DNA of 64,000 nucleotides from Legionella sp. PC997 (GTDB lineage: Bacteria; Pseudomonadota; Gammaproteobacteria; Legionellales; Legionellaceae). The first letter of the stretch is position 1; every line of letters starts with the position of its first letter. The notes beneath the pieces are model-generated. The model had not been told where the DNA came from. It made no database searches and was given only the letters and a program-made list of their open reading frames with translations. This document shows, one piece after another, positions 36,478-46,785 of this stretch. The position numbers and the translations under genes were made by a program. Location: positions 1-64,000 of the forward strand of contig NZ_CP059577.1 in assembly GCF_014109825.1 (NCBI RefSeq). Direction: 5' to 3'.

Positions 36478-37644
36478 TTACCTATGGTTCTCTAATAAAA
36501 GAGTAATGGTCATTGTTTGGTTATGTAATTCACAATTGCCAACGGTCAATGGTGACAATTCACCATAAGAGTAAAAGCCAATTTGAGTTGATCCCTTGGG
36601 CATTGATTGCAATGTAGTTTCTGTTTCTTCCTCAGTGCGCTCACCTAATAGTAGTCTTCTGCCAACACAACTAATATCAATTGCCAAAACGGGCTCTTCT
36701 TTTAAGTCCCTATTTTCAAAAAGAAGATTATTAGCGCTTTCACTTGCATCATTCGCACTTTCAATGAGTCTATCAAAATTGGCACGCATTAATCGAGCAT
36801 GGTATCCTTGAGGTACGTCTCCAGCAAAAACTAAGGATTGGCTGTTTTCATCAATACCCAAAATAGTGCGTACAATATACTGAGAATCTGGATCAAAATA
36901 ATTACGGATAGCAAGTGGGTAAAGCAAACCAGAAGCCGGTAATTCAGAAGCCCTCTCACCAAGATAAGCTTTATAGAGTTTTAATGCCGGTTGATGGTCT
37001 AATTCATAAAGAATATTTCCTTTAGAGTGGGTAATGAATCTTTCTGGACCAAAAATATCCCAACCGCCTTGCGACCCATATCCTATGTGGATTTGCTCGC
37101 CATAAAACCCTATGGCTGCAATGCAGTGGTCAACGATTTGTCCTTCATAGATAAGCCAGGTATTTTTAAAATCAGCACCGTCACCAGCAAGTCCTCCAGT
37201 AATAATGACTTCTTTAGCTGAGTGTTTGTTTAAGCCCTTGATTAATTCGGAACCATTAACATGTAAGCCGTCAGACAAAATAAAAATACCCTTGGGTTTC
37301 TGATGTTGATGCAATAATTTTGCCAATTGGGCACCGGCCTCGTAAGAATCTTCAGTTCTTTTTACTTCAGCCTTTGCGAGCTGTAGTTTTGTGGATTCAA
37401 ATTGAACCACAGCAACGGAAATACTGTTATCAAAAATATTAGGCCCCAAAATTTCCCCTGCGGTGGAACAACCTATGATTTTTGATTTTTTATAAGCTTG
37501 GGCTAATTGTTCAATTGGTTTTGCATTATTTCTAAAGTTTGGACTGGCAAAAACTAAAACGAATGTACTTTCGGAGTCCAGTTCAGGAAATTTCTGAATG
37601 CTCCATCCCAGATTTTGGATGTATTGAAAAGATTGAATTTTCAT
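36478..37644 (-). CDS. FIST-domain signal-transduction protein
   Basis: A 388-aa protein with FIST N (about 25-220) and FIST C (about 225-365) domains. Features include FVLVFASPNF, IIGCSTAGEILG, the conserved ISVAVVQF strand, GGLAGDGADF and GWDIFGPERFITHSKGNILYEL. FIST proteins sense small molecules and often sit with GGDEF or histidine-kinase proteins. Here it stands alone and converges on the MFS gene. Cytoplasmic, no output domain of its own. Confidence 0.92.
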   Translation of the reverse strand: MKIQSFQYIQNLGWSIQKFPELDSESTFVLVFASPNFRNNAKPIEQLAQAYKKSKIIGCSTAGEILGPNIFDNSISVAVVQFESTKLQLAKAEVKRTEDSYEAGAQLAKLLHQHQKPKGIFILSDGLHVNGSELIKGLNKHSAKEVIITGGLAGDGADFKNTWLIYEGQIVDHCIAAIGFYGEQIHIGYGSQGGWDIFGPERFITHSKGNILYELDHQPALKLYKAYLGERASELPASGLLYPLAIRNYFDPDSQYIVRTILGIDENSQSLVFAGDVPQGYHARLMRANFDRLIESANDASESANNLLFENRDLKEEPVLAIDISCVGRRLLLGERTEEETETTLQSMPKGSTQIGFYSYGELSPLTVGNCELHNQTMTITLLLENHR

Positions 37645-37907
37645 TATACTAATGTCATTTCAATTTAACTTTCGAATAATCAATTATAGCCCATTTTAAA
37701 ATATATTAATAAAATGAGATATTCAAAATTAGATATTCGAAAGACCCTTCGGTAACATTCACTTATGAGGCAATAGGCGAACCCCACTTGCAGGAATTGC
37801 GGGTTGCTGATTTGCTTAAGATGTAATCCAAACCATCTATTTTTCCCAAAATTAATTCTTCTGTTAGATTAAAATAATAAGTCTGTACTTGATACCCACG
37901 TAGTTAA

Positions 37908-38354
37908 GAAAAACCAATCGACACACACAATGCAAATGATAAAAAAACTTTCTATGACATCCAAATACCTGAATTTTTAAATTTAAAGTTTACGGCATAT
38001 TGGTACAATGATACTTATTTAAAACAACACTTAAGAGAATACAATTCCAAAGGCGAACCAGTTATGTTTTTTAAAAGAAACAATGACACCGACTTGAAGG
38101 GAGTCATGATAGAAAATGCCTTTATAAAAGGAAATGAAAATTATTATCTTTTTCTTGGATTTGAAATCGATACTAAACTTACAAAAAAAGACACACCTTC
38201 AATTGTATTTCCAGGAGGATTTGAACATACCACAATTAGCTTAGACCACAAACAAGATACATCTTTCTTGACGCTAACATACTCTACAAATGAAAACTAT
38301 TATAATTTAATTAACGAAATAGGCACCGTAGACATTCAATATCCTCTTTTTTAA
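37908..38354 (+). pseudogene. Fragment of unknown gene lacking a start
   Basis: The frame is open for 149 codons after a TAA at 37905. The segment FYDIQIPEFLNLKFTAYWYN before the first Met (38064) reads like real protein and continues smoothly into MFFKRNNDTDLKGVM and the end. No ATG or GTG with a ribosome site precedes it, so this is the C-terminal part of a gene whose 5' end is lost. No family recognised; it looks beta-rich. Confidence 0.5.
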
Positions 38355-38584
38355 AGCAAATTATGTATAAAAAATGACGTAGTTTCATAGATTTGACCAC
38401 GTCACCTATGATTTATTACCGCCATCTACAAATTAACCCAATCTGCGCCAATGAATTGAAACATGCTTTACTAAAGTCCGTTGAATGCGCTGTAAAGGAT
38501 ATTTAATCTTTAATATACTCTGAATTCAGTTCATCTTCGTATATAATTCACGCCCTGTTATGACTCGGGTATATAACGATCACT

Positions 38585-38869
38585 ATGGACAGAATATTAA
38601 CTATTTCTTTACTCATTTTTATTCACATTTCCACGGCATGTGCAGAATTAACCAAAAAATACATTAGTCATAATGTAGAAGATTTTAATAGCACAATAAC
38701 TGCGACAATGAATCGAACAAACTTTGATGAATGTAAAAGTCTTGGAAGAGAGTTTGTTGCAGATTTTAATAAAGCACACAAAACATTTCTCGATGGTCAA
38801 TACATCAAAGCAACTATTAATGTATTAAATATTGTAGAAAAGCAAATGAGTCATATGGATTTTCTTTAA
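38585..38869 (+). CDS. Small secreted hypothetical protein
   Basis: A 94-aa protein with a clear signal peptide (residues 1-20, ILTISLLIFIHISTACA), then a charged helical mature part with two Met-rich turns at the end. It would be exported to the periplasm. It ends 2 bp from the P-type ATPase gene on the other strand. Function unknown. Confidence 0.6.
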   Translation: MDRILTISLLIFIHISTACAELTKKYISHNVEDFNSTITATMNRTNFDECKSLGREFVADFNKAHKTFLDGQYIKATINVLNIVEKQMSHMDFL

Positions 38870-38871
38870 GT

Positions 38872-41592
38872 CTAACTCTTGCGAACAGCAATCAGCTTTA
38901 ACCGCAGTTGCTTTTCAATTTCAAGCACAGCAAAAAACAGTGCGCCGGTTAGAACGACGAGTACGCCATCCCCAAAGGGGATACTTTCAGTAACAAATAT
39001 GGTTTGTAAAGGAGCGAAATAGGTGATTGCAAACTGTGCCACAGTAATCACAATGACCGCCATCCAAACCACTTTGGTCCCTTGTACTGCGTTCCATGTG
39101 AGTGATGTTCCATAAATATTGCGAATATAAAACAAATGAAAAATCTCAAGAACAACCAGTGTGTTTAATGCGATTGTGCGTGCCAACTCAAGCGAGTAAC
39201 CGCGATCGAGCGCATAAAAATAGAGTCCAAAGACGCCACAAATAAAGAGAATAGAAACCAGAAGCATATGCCATACCAAGCTGCCGGTCAGTAAAGGCTC
39301 GTTTCGAGGGCGTGGTGGTCTTTGCATGGTCCCTTCTTCGGTCGGCTCAAAGGCCAGGGCAATGCCAAGAGTCACTGCGGTAATCAGGTTGATCCATAAA
39401 ATTTGAATCGGCGTTACCGGCAAGCTTAGACCTAACAGCAGAGCCAGGATAATCGTCATTGACTCACCCGCATTGGTGGGTAAAGTCCAGCTAATCACTT
39501 TTTTAAGATTATCATAAACAGTACGGCCTTCACGTACAGCGGCTACAATGGAAGCAAAATTATCATCCACCAGTACAAATTCAGCCGCCTCTTTGGCGAC
39601 TTCACTGCCTTTTCTCCCCATAGCAATTCCTGCATCTGCTCGTTTTAACGCAGGCGCATCATTGACCCCATCGCCGGTCATGGCCACAGTCATTCCATGT
39701 GATTGCAATGCCATCACCAGCCTTAGTTTATGTTCAGGACTTGTTCGGGCAAAAATATCGGTTAGCAATACAGCATTTCTGAGTACGGCGTCATCCATGT
39801 TATCCAAATCAATGTCTGTTAATACCTTATCCAAATTTTTAAGTCCTATTTGCCGGCCAATAGCAACCGCTGTACTGGCATGATCGCCTGTGATCATTTT
39901 TACTTGAATGCCCGCTGTATGGCATTCTGCCACTGCTGCAATGGCTTCAGGTCTGGGCGGATCAATCAGTCCAACCATCCCAAGTAACGTGAGATTCCCT
40001 TCAACATCAGCGAACTCCAAAACGATATGTTCTGGCTTTATTTTTCTGACAGCAAAAGCGAGGATGCGCTGTCCACTTGCTGCAATCATTTCCATCTGCT
40101 CTTTCCAGTAAGACTCATTTAATGGCTCTGTTCCACCCCAGTCTGTTTGTTGAACTTGACACATACCCAAAATCTGCTCAGGAGCTCCCTTCACCATGAC
40201 CATCGCATGATTGAAATGGTCGTGGTGAAGAGTTGCCATGAAGCGATGCTTGGCATCAAAAGGAATGATATCGGTACGCCTCCAGGATTCGTTTTCCTCT
40301 TTAAGGACAAGTCCCGTCTTACCTGCAAAGGTTAACAAAGCGCCCTCCATAGGGTCCCCATCCACAGACCAACATCCTTCATGTTCACGAAGCATGGCGT
40401 CATTGCAAAGAATTGCTGCATGGGCCAGTTTTTTCAGTACAGGGTGCTCGTTATGATCAATGATTTGTTCATTCAACATCAGGGCACCGACCGGCTCGTA
40501 ACCGGTGCTGTCGAGAGTAAATAGGTGGCTGCTGGTTATAACCGAAGACACGGTCATCTCATTTAGAGTGAGGGTACCTGTTTTATCCGTACAGATAACC
40601 GATACCGCGCCTAAGGTTTCAATGGCAGGTAGTCGACGTACAATGGTATGTCGTCGCGCCATAGCCTGCACACCAATAGCTAAGGTAATTGAAAGAACGG
40701 CAGGAAGACCTTCCGGGATAGCCGCAACCGATAAACCAACCACGACCATAAACAATTCAACAAACGGGTGATGTTGAACAAAATACCCATACGCAAGAAG
40801 GAGTGCCGCAATCAATAAAATGAACAAAGTCAGCCATTTTGCAAACAGCCCCATTTGTAGGACTAAGGGTGTGGTTAAAGACTCTACTTTTGACAATAGC
40901 CCACTAATATGTCCAATTTGAGTGGATGAGCCTGTGGCCACCACAATGCCTTTGCCCTGACCATTGGTTACCAGGGTCCCACTAAATGCCATACAAGTCC
41001 TGTCACCTAATACGGCATTTCTTGGGACTGAATGAATGTGTTTTTCAACCGGAATGGATTCACCAGTTAAGATGGCCTCCTGGATGGTGAGTCCATGAGA
41101 TTTTATTAAGCGTACATCGGCAGGAACTTTATCTCCTGCTTCCAGCAAAACAATATCGCCTGGCACAAGCTCCTCACCAGCAATACGCCGTCGTTCGCCA
41201 TCCCGTAATACGGTAGCCGTAGGGGACAGCATTTTCCGAATCGCGTCCAGTGCTTTTTCTGCTTTTCCTTCCTGGATAAAACCGATTAGGGCATTGATGA
41301 TGACGACTGCTAAAATAACGCCAGTATCTATCCAATGTTGCAAGAGTAAAGTCACCAGAGCAGCCCCTAGTAACACATAGATGAGGATGTTATGAAACTG
41401 GAGCAAGAAGCGAAAATAAACATTTTTTCTTTGAGGTTCCGGTAAACAATTGAGGTCATAACGTTTTAATCTGTTTTTCGATTCGTCCTCGCTTAAACCG
41501 AATTCTGATGTAGTATTTAATGTCGCGAGAATTGCTTCTGCTGACTGCTCATGCCAGCAGAGCTCTGGGATGTTGTTTTTTGATTCCACCAT
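38872..41592 (-). CDS. P2-type cation-transporting ATPase (Ca/Mg/Na-ATPase-like)
   Basis: A 906-aa P-type ATPase. It has an N-terminal cation-ATPase domain (AILATLNTTSEFGLSEDE), about ten TM helices, actuator motif LTGESIPVE, IPEGLPAV in TM4, phosphorylation site ICTDKTGTLT, nucleotide motif MVKGAPEQ and hinge TGDGVNDAPALK. The IPEGL and absence of CPx place it in the P2 (PacL/MgtA-like) group, not the heavy-metal group. The ion is not clear. The start at 41592 has AGAGGACC before it. It is the last gene of the nhaA-phaB-usp operon, 17 bp after usp. Confidence 0.92.
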   Translation of the reverse strand: MVESKNNIPELCWHEQSAEAILATLNTTSEFGLSEDESKNRLKRYDLNCLPEPQRKNVYFRFLLQFHNILIYVLLGAALVTLLLQHWIDTGVILAVVIINALIGFIQEGKAEKALDAIRKMLSPTATVLRDGERRRIAGEELVPGDIVLLEAGDKVPADVRLIKSHGLTIQEAILTGESIPVEKHIHSVPRNAVLGDRTCMAFSGTLVTNGQGKGIVVATGSSTQIGHISGLLSKVESLTTPLVLQMGLFAKWLTLFILLIAALLLAYGYFVQHHPFVELFMVVVGLSVAAIPEGLPAVLSITLAIGVQAMARRHTIVRRLPAIETLGAVSVICTDKTGTLTLNEMTVSSVITSSHLFTLDSTGYEPVGALMLNEQIIDHNEHPVLKKLAHAAILCNDAMLREHEGCWSVDGDPMEGALLTFAGKTGLVLKEENESWRRTDIIPFDAKHRFMATLHHDHFNHAMVMVKGAPEQILGMCQVQQTDWGGTEPLNESYWKEQMEMIAASGQRILAFAVRKIKPEHIVLEFADVEGNLTLLGMVGLIDPPRPEAIAAVAECHTAGIQVKMITGDHASTAVAIGRQIGLKNLDKVLTDIDLDNMDDAVLRNAVLLTDIFARTSPEHKLRLVMALQSHGMTVAMTGDGVNDAPALKRADAGIAMGRKGSEVAKEAAEFVLVDDNFASIVAAVREGRTVYDNLKKVISWTLPTNAGESMTIILALLLGLSLPVTPIQILWINLITAVTLGIALAFEPTEEGTMQRPPRPRNEPLLTGSLVWHMLLVSILFICGVFGLYFYALDRGYSLELARTIALNTLVVLEIFHLFYIRNIYGTSLTWNAVQGTKVVWMAVIVITVAQFAITYFAPLQTIFVTESIPFGDGVLVVLTGALFFAVLEIEKQLRLKLIAVRKS

Positions 41593-41609
41593 GGTCCTCT
41601 TTTCCCTGA

Positions 41610-42280
41610 TTAATAGGCTTTTACTGGGGATACAAAACCTTGTGGTTTTAATGCCAGTAACGAGCAATCAATGTCTTGCAAGATGTTTTCCGCAGTATTG
41701 CCAATCATAAATCCAGATATCCCGGTGCGTGCGACGGTGCCCATCACCAAAATATCGATTCTTTTATGGGTTATGATGGCGGGGATAACCTCTTCTGGTT
41801 GTCCTTTCAGATGGTCAATTTGGTATGCTCCAGAAATTTGAGACCGTTTAATGAGCTCTTGCAAGAGCAATCCATGAACATGTTTTTCTTCAGCGACTAT
41901 TCTATCTAATTCTTCTTTAGATATTTTTAACCACACACTATCCCGTAAGTAACTTTCCAGCGCAAATTCCCAACAGGAAATAATACTTAATTTACCCTGA
42001 TAACGGACGTTTAATGAATGAGCAACTTCTAATAAGCGAAGCGAAAGGTCCAGGGCTTCTGCTTCTTCATCTTTGGGATCAATAGCCACTGCAATGCGAA
42101 TATCCTGTTGCGTGTGCTTAAGCGGACGATAAAGAAACAAGGCACAGGGGCATTTGCGCAATAGTTCCATGTCCAGTGCTTTAAAGCCTTTCATACCTTC
42201 TCGTGTTTCCGCTTCTTTGATGAGAAGATCATGTGAATTTTTAAGGACATGGCGAATGATTCGGATGTCAGGTGTTGTGC
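41610..42280 (-). pseudogene. usp: Universal stress protein, C-terminal part (split by transposon)
   Basis: From the transposon end leftward the frame reads PDIRIIRHVLKNSHDLLIKE and later CPCALFLYRP, IRIAVAID, DILVMGTVARTGISGFMIGN and ENILQDIDCSLLALKP. This is the end of one USP domain plus a full second one with the ATP-binding G-x2-G-x9-G[ST] region. The first part of the gene lies at 49007-49281. Joining the two parts with one copy of the 7-bp duplication gives an uninterrupted 313-codon frame, a normal tandem-USP size. An internal ATG at 42194 might still allow a C-terminal domain to be made. Confidence 0.88.
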
Positions 42281-42318
42281 GGGCTTGGGGAGCAATGGAA
42301 CAGCCAACCGACTTAAGG
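42281..42318 (+). repeat. Tn3-type terminal inverted repeat, left
   Basis: 38 bp beginning GGGCTTGGGGAGCAATGG and ending CGACTTAAGG. It matches the right end except for one base (C for T at position 4). The last codons of tnpA lie inside it. Confidence 0.92.
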
Positions 42319-45300
42319 CTTTTCTGTTGTTCTTAATGGCCTTAACTCACCACGTTTTACCTCATCTGGCATGGCAAAGGAATATCGTCCGAGCATATTA
42401 ATATGACCATATCCATATGCGGACAGTCTGGCTACATCTTCATCGTATACGGGGAAGCCTTCTTGTCGTAATTGATTAATGGCAGCATCCATGTAAATAG
42501 TGTTCCAAAGTGTAATGATATTTAAAACCAGTCCAAGGGCACCTAACTGATCTTCTTGCCCTGCACGATACCGCTGATGAAGTTCTCCTCGCTTACCATG
42601 AAAAACAGAACGACCTAAACTGTGTCTGCCTTCGCCCAAATTTAGTTGTACCAAAGTCTGACGACGGAATGACTCATCATGAAGATAATTGAGCATGTGG
42701 ATAGTTTTGTCAATTCGCCCAATTTCGGCAATTGCTTTGGCTAAACGAGTTGGTTTATCAGCAACTTGAAGAGTGCGCATAATGCCTTCTGCGGGAACTC
42801 TCCCGAGTTTTAATGAAGCCAATAAACGTAAAATATCATCCCACTCAGGAGGAACAAGATTTATATTTATACGACTTTTTGCAAGTACATTGAGCTTTCC
42901 ATAATCAGCCAACGGATCAATCCGCCAGAATCTAGCACCACCCATATCAGCCAATCGCGGACTGAAACGAAGTCCCAACAAACGAAACAGTCCAAATACA
43001 ATATCACTGTATGCGCCTGCATCTGTCATGATCCGCGTTGGCTGTAATTCCGTCTGTTGCTCAAGAACAACGCCTAACAATATTAGGCTATCACGTAAAG
43101 TGCCAGGTACTGTTACAGCATTTAAGCCAGTTCGTTGATTAGAGATTAGATTGTACCAAGTGACACCACGACCTGATTTAAAATATTTTGGATTTGGAGC
43201 AGCGTGCACTGTTCTAACCGGTACAACGAAGCGCATGCCATCAGCCGATGCAATATCGCCTCCGCCCCATTTCTTAGCTAATGGAATTTGATTTTGAGCA
43301 GAAACTAAAATGGCATTGACCGCCATTATCGTTTCATTTCGAATATAATTTTGATCAACCCATACCAATCTATCTCTTTTTAAAGCAGGTATGTCCTCAC
43401 GAACAAACGGTTCTCGTCCAGTATTGCAAGCGTCTGCTAGCAATTCAGCACATAAACTGATTAATAGATCCTCAGCACGCGCACTTCCTTCATTGATGTG
43501 GGTAAATCCATCCGCAAATCCAGTACGTGTGGCTATCTCAAGTACCATCTCGGGTAAATCGACACGTGGTAATTTGGCTTTTACAGCAGCTCTCAATGCT
43601 TTTAATGATGGAGGCTCATCAAGTGCATCAAGCTGAGTTAGAATCAGCTCCTCATTACCCTTAACTGTTTCAAATCGAACAGCAGGGTTATTATCAATAT
43701 TTGCAGCAACTAACCGATACACTTGATGTAGTTCATCTGTAAGGCTTGTTATGGCTAACATTGGGTCAATTGTTAAATTTAATGAGCGGCAAATCATAGG
43801 ACGTATTGCCTCCCACTCTGAGCCAGAATAAAGATTGGCTCTTGGATCAGCATACCGCCAACTCGGACTTATGAACACATCCCTATGTTTCAGTGCCGAT
43901 TGCAATTTATCAAGAACACAAAATATATATGCTGTTCGGTCAATTGTAGTTCTATTGCTATCCCGGCCAGTTATTGATGTTATTAATGCAAGCTCTTTAT
44001 TATTTGCGTTTTTTTGAACTTCCTTCATGTTTAAAATGGATTTTTTCAATTTCTCAACTTGAGATTGTTTTTTCTCTGGTACAACGATTTCCTTAATTTT
44101 TTTATTGATAAGGTCAGCATATAAAAGTTTATCGTTATGCAAAATGATACCATCTTGGGTTTTTACAAGTTTCTTTATGACGCGATAAGTGGGTCGTGGT
44201 TCGTCTTGTGGCCAATTGATAACGCTACATTCATTTTTAATAACAATATTACGTTTCCATGATGTTCCAATAATCTCCATTGGCGGTTCATCCGTTTGTT
44301 TTCCCTTTAACCATTCAAGACTGGCAAGAAGAGGTTTTCCCGCTTGATTACTATCAAAATTTATTACTCGAAGGAGCGAAGGTAAAAATTTCTGAACTGT
44401 TTTTTCCTTTTGTTCAAGCTCATGATAAAACACATTACTTGGCGGCCTGATTAAGGCAGTGGCATTTTCAACTGCAGATACAAGCGCTTCATGACCTACT
44501 GTTGTATAAATTGTGTCCCGAATTTCATGATCACATAATTCTGTATTCAGTAGTAATTTACATGCATCGACCAATGTGGCTGTAGCTTGATCGAGATCTT
44601 TAAGAGTTCGCAGTCGTGTATTTTTATTTTCTTGCTTGGCCTTTGAGAATAAATCACGCAATACCATACTGAGCACGTCCAGAGAATCATCTTGGGAGTC
44701 TGACTCAAAATGATTCGCAAAAGCAACGAGCGTCGCCATTTTACGCTCAAACGGCAAGCGGTTGATGGCTGTAATTTTTGCCGTATTAGCAAAGCGTGCA
44801 AGTGTTGCTATTTTACAGGCGGGGATGCGGTACAGTGGTAATTCAACACTAATGTTGCGGGCAGACTCAACCCGTTTTAATGCTTGCACAAGAGCTGTGC
44901 TACTGATGCTAACCGGACCTTTACGCAGTTTATCAAGCAATGACAGATGTTCGTCATCCTCTACCACCAAGAGGTCATTCAGTTTTTCCTGTTGTGATGC
45001 GCTTAAATTTTTAATCAACATTCGCCATAAGCGAGACTCCATCCTGGAGCGAATTTCTGCAACAAAACGCTCAAGAACTGTAATACCTGGTAACAATATT
45101 TTGTTGGTCGATAGCCAACCCACTGCATGATCAAAAAGCACTCCAGGTCTGTCAGTACCAGTCCAGCATAGTGCACATAATATGCGACCAAGACGATAAC
45201 GACTACCTTTTTCAGCAAATTCTATATAGCCATAACGCGCTCGAATTTCAACAGCATGACGCCAACGCTGCTCACTTTTCATGTACATTGATATGCAACT

Positions 45301-45570
45301 TTCAGGATCATTAACCTTGATTTGAATAGCAACTCGCTCAATTACCACACGAGGAATCTGATTCAAGTCGGAAATAAAAGCTCCAATAAATCGAACTGTT
45401 GTCAGCTGTAATGCATAACCTAACCTGCTGAAGTCACCACGCTTGTTTGCAATCCACTCCATATCCTGATCATCGAGGAAAAAAAGGCTATCTACGATAT
45501 CTGGTGGTAGGTCAGTAGGATATTTAGCGTAATTGTCACATTGTACTGGGGAGAGAAAACTAACAGGCAT
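42313..45570 (-). CDS. tnpA: Tn3-family transposase TnpA
   Basis: A 1085-aa protein of full Tn3-transposase length. The N-terminus has the DUF4158-type DNA-binding region (MPVSFLSPVQCDNYAKYP). The C-terminal half contains the DDE catalytic region with ADGMRFVVPVRTVHAAPNP, TDAGAYSDIVFGLFRLLG (the second acidic site) and, near the end, LGLVLNIITLWNTIYMDAA and LSAYGYGHINMLGRYSF. The three last blocks are highly conserved in Tn3/Tn21-type enzymes. It joins transposon ends into cointegrates. It is divergent from tnpR. Confidence 0.96.
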   Translation of the reverse strand: MPVSFLSPVQCDNYAKYPTDLPPDIVDSLFFLDDQDMEWIANKRGDFSRLGYALQLTTVRFIGAFISDLNQIPRVVIERVAIQIKVNDPESCISMYMKSEQRWRHAVEIRARYGYIEFAEKGSRYRLGRILCALCWTGTDRPGVLFDHAVGWLSTNKILLPGITVLERFVAEIRSRMESRLWRMLIKNLSASQQEKLNDLLVVEDDEHLSLLDKLRKGPVSISSTALVQALKRVESARNISVELPLYRIPACKIATLARFANTAKITAINRLPFERKMATLVAFANHFESDSQDDSLDVLSMVLRDLFSKAKQENKNTRLRTLKDLDQATATLVDACKLLLNTELCDHEIRDTIYTTVGHEALVSAVENATALIRPPSNVFYHELEQKEKTVQKFLPSLLRVINFDSNQAGKPLLASLEWLKGKQTDEPPMEIIGTSWKRNIVIKNECSVINWPQDEPRPTYRVIKKLVKTQDGIILHNDKLLYADLINKKIKEIVVPEKKQSQVEKLKKSILNMKEVQKNANNKELALITSITGRDSNRTTIDRTAYIFCVLDKLQSALKHRDVFISPSWRYADPRANLYSGSEWEAIRPMICRSLNLTIDPMLAITSLTDELHQVYRLVAANIDNNPAVRFETVKGNEELILTQLDALDEPPSLKALRAAVKAKLPRVDLPEMVLEIATRTGFADGFTHINEGSARAEDLLISLCAELLADACNTGREPFVREDIPALKRDRLVWVDQNYIRNETIMAVNAILVSAQNQIPLAKKWGGGDIASADGMRFVVPVRTVHAAPNPKYFKSGRGVTWYNLISNQRTGLNAVTVPGTLRDSLILLGVVLEQQTELQPTRIMTDAGAYSDIVFGLFRLLGLRFSPRLADMGGARFWRIDPLADYGKLNVLAKSRININLVPPEWDDILRLLASLKLGRVPAEGIMRTLQVADKPTRLAKAIAEIGRIDKTIHMLNYLHDESFRRQTLVQLNLGEGRHSLGRSVFHGKRGELHQRYRAGQEDQLGALGLVLNIITLWNTIYMDAAINQLRQEGFPVYDEDVARLSAYGYGHINMLGRYSFAMPDEVKRGELRPLRTTEKP

Positions 45571-45726
45571 GTTTATCCAAAATCAATAGGTGTTGTTGCT
45601 AAACTTAGAAGTTTTGCAACGGAATTTGAATGCCTTTATTTAAAGGTTTAAATTCGTTGCAAAAATCAGATGCAAAAGTCTATTGTTTTGCGATATGATT
45701 TGCAAATAAAATATTAGGGATTAGTT
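45571..45726. promoter_or_regulatory. res-like recombination site between tnpA and tnpR
   Basis: The 156-bp gap has a long imperfect dyad from TTGCAAC (45614) to GTTGCAA (45662), with ATTCG/GGAAT-type inner matches and a CCTTTA/TAAAGG core. A second dyad TTTTGC/GCAAA lies at about 45686-45706. Such paired sites are where TnpR binds to resolve cointegrates and to repress both genes. Exact subsites are inferred. Confidence 0.65.
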
Positions 45727-46275
45727 ATGAAAATTGGGTATGCTCGCGTTTCAACCACGGATCAAAATTTAGAGTTGCAATTAGTTGCACTAAAAGAAGC
45801 TGGTTGTAAACGTATCTATCAGGAAAAAATTTCTGGTGCAAAAAGAGATCGTCCAGAATTACAACGATTACTTGATCAGCTTCGACCTGAAGATGTAGTC
45901 GTTGTTTGGAAATTGGATAGATTGGCGCGTTCAACCCAGCATTTATTAGAATTAATAGACTGCATAAGAACAACAGAGGCTTCCTTTTGTTCGCTTTCCG
46001 AGCCTTGGGCAGATACCACTTCTCATGCCGGTAAAATGATCATGACCGTATTCGCAGGTATTGCAGAATTTGAGCGTGACTTAATTCGTGAACGTACTGG
46101 TGCGGGTCGCGCAGCTGCAAAGCAACGTGGAGTTCGTTTTGGACGACCTGAAAAAATGAATAAAGAACAAAAGTCATTGGCCAAGCGGCTTTTGCAAGAA
46201 GATAAATCGGTAAGTGAGATTGCAAAAACGTTTAATGTCCATAAAGCAACAATTTATCGTTTACAACAAGAATAA
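45727..46275 (+). CDS. tnpR: Tn3-family resolvase TnpR
   Basis: A 182-aa serine recombinase with catalytic S9 in GYARVST, the VWKLDRLARS helix near 63, EFERDLIRERT and a C-terminal HTH (KSVSEIAKTFNVHKATIYRL). Length and layout are standard for Tn3 resolvases. It resolves cointegrates at the adjacent res site. It differs clearly from the other serine recombinase at 15367, which has an added domain. Confidence 0.95.
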   Translation: MKIGYARVSTTDQNLELQLVALKEAGCKRIYQEKISGAKRDRPELQRLLDQLRPEDVVVVWKLDRLARSTQHLLELIDCIRTTEASFCSLSEPWADTTSHAGKMIMTVFAGIAEFERDLIRERTGAGRAAAKQRGVRFGRPEKMNKEQKSLAKRLLQEDKSVSEIAKTFNVHKATIYRLQQE

Positions 46276-46374
46276 TTCACTACAGATCCCCAATCCTATG
46301 GTATTCTTAATATTAAGAATTATTTATTAATGATAACATCTGGTATGGTTTGAGTTAATTTTTATGGATAAAGA

Positions 46375-46770
46375 ATGATCAATATAAAATATGGATTTGG
46401 AAAAGAAGTATTGTATTCATTTGATGATGCAATTAAAAAAGTTACTGAAGAACTGCAAAAAGAGGGATTTGGAGTTCTTACAAATATAGATGTGTCAGCA
46501 ACTTTGAAAAAAAAATTAAATAAAGATATGCCTCCCTATCAAATTCTTGGTGCATGCAATCCGCAATTTGCCCATCATGCTTTAGAAAAGGAGCCATCTA
46601 TAGGTTTGCTTCTACCATGTAATGTGGTTGTACGCCAGGATGATATAGGCAAAGTGCATATTGAATTTATGGATCCAAAATCAGTATTAGAATTGGTCGG
46701 CAATCCTGAGATCAATCTGGTCGCTGGAGAAGTAAGACAAAAACTGGAGAGAGTATTAAGCGCATTGTAA
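46375..46770 (+). CDS. DUF302-domain protein
   Basis: A 131-aa soluble protein that is all DUF302: YSFDDAIKKVTEELQKEGFGVLTNIDV, then PYQILGACNPQFAHHALE and PSIGLLLPCNVVVRQ. This domain has one conserved Cys (ACNP) and His pair, and occurs often beside metal-transport genes. It converges on the P1B ATPase gene with 15 bp between stops. A metal-binding or redox role is plausible but unproven. Confidence 0.9.
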   Translation: MINIKYGFGKEVLYSFDDAIKKVTEELQKEGFGVLTNIDVSATLKKKLNKDMPPYQILGACNPQFAHHALEKEPSIGLLLPCNVVVRQDDIGKVHIEFMDPKSVLELVGNPEINLVAGEVRQKLERVLSAL

Positions 46771-46785
46771 TGCGCTCATCTACAG

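Noticed and set aside
41610..42194. 194-aa USP taken as an intact gene
   Set aside because: The frame extends upstream into clear USP sequence up to the transposon boundary, so the gene is truncated.
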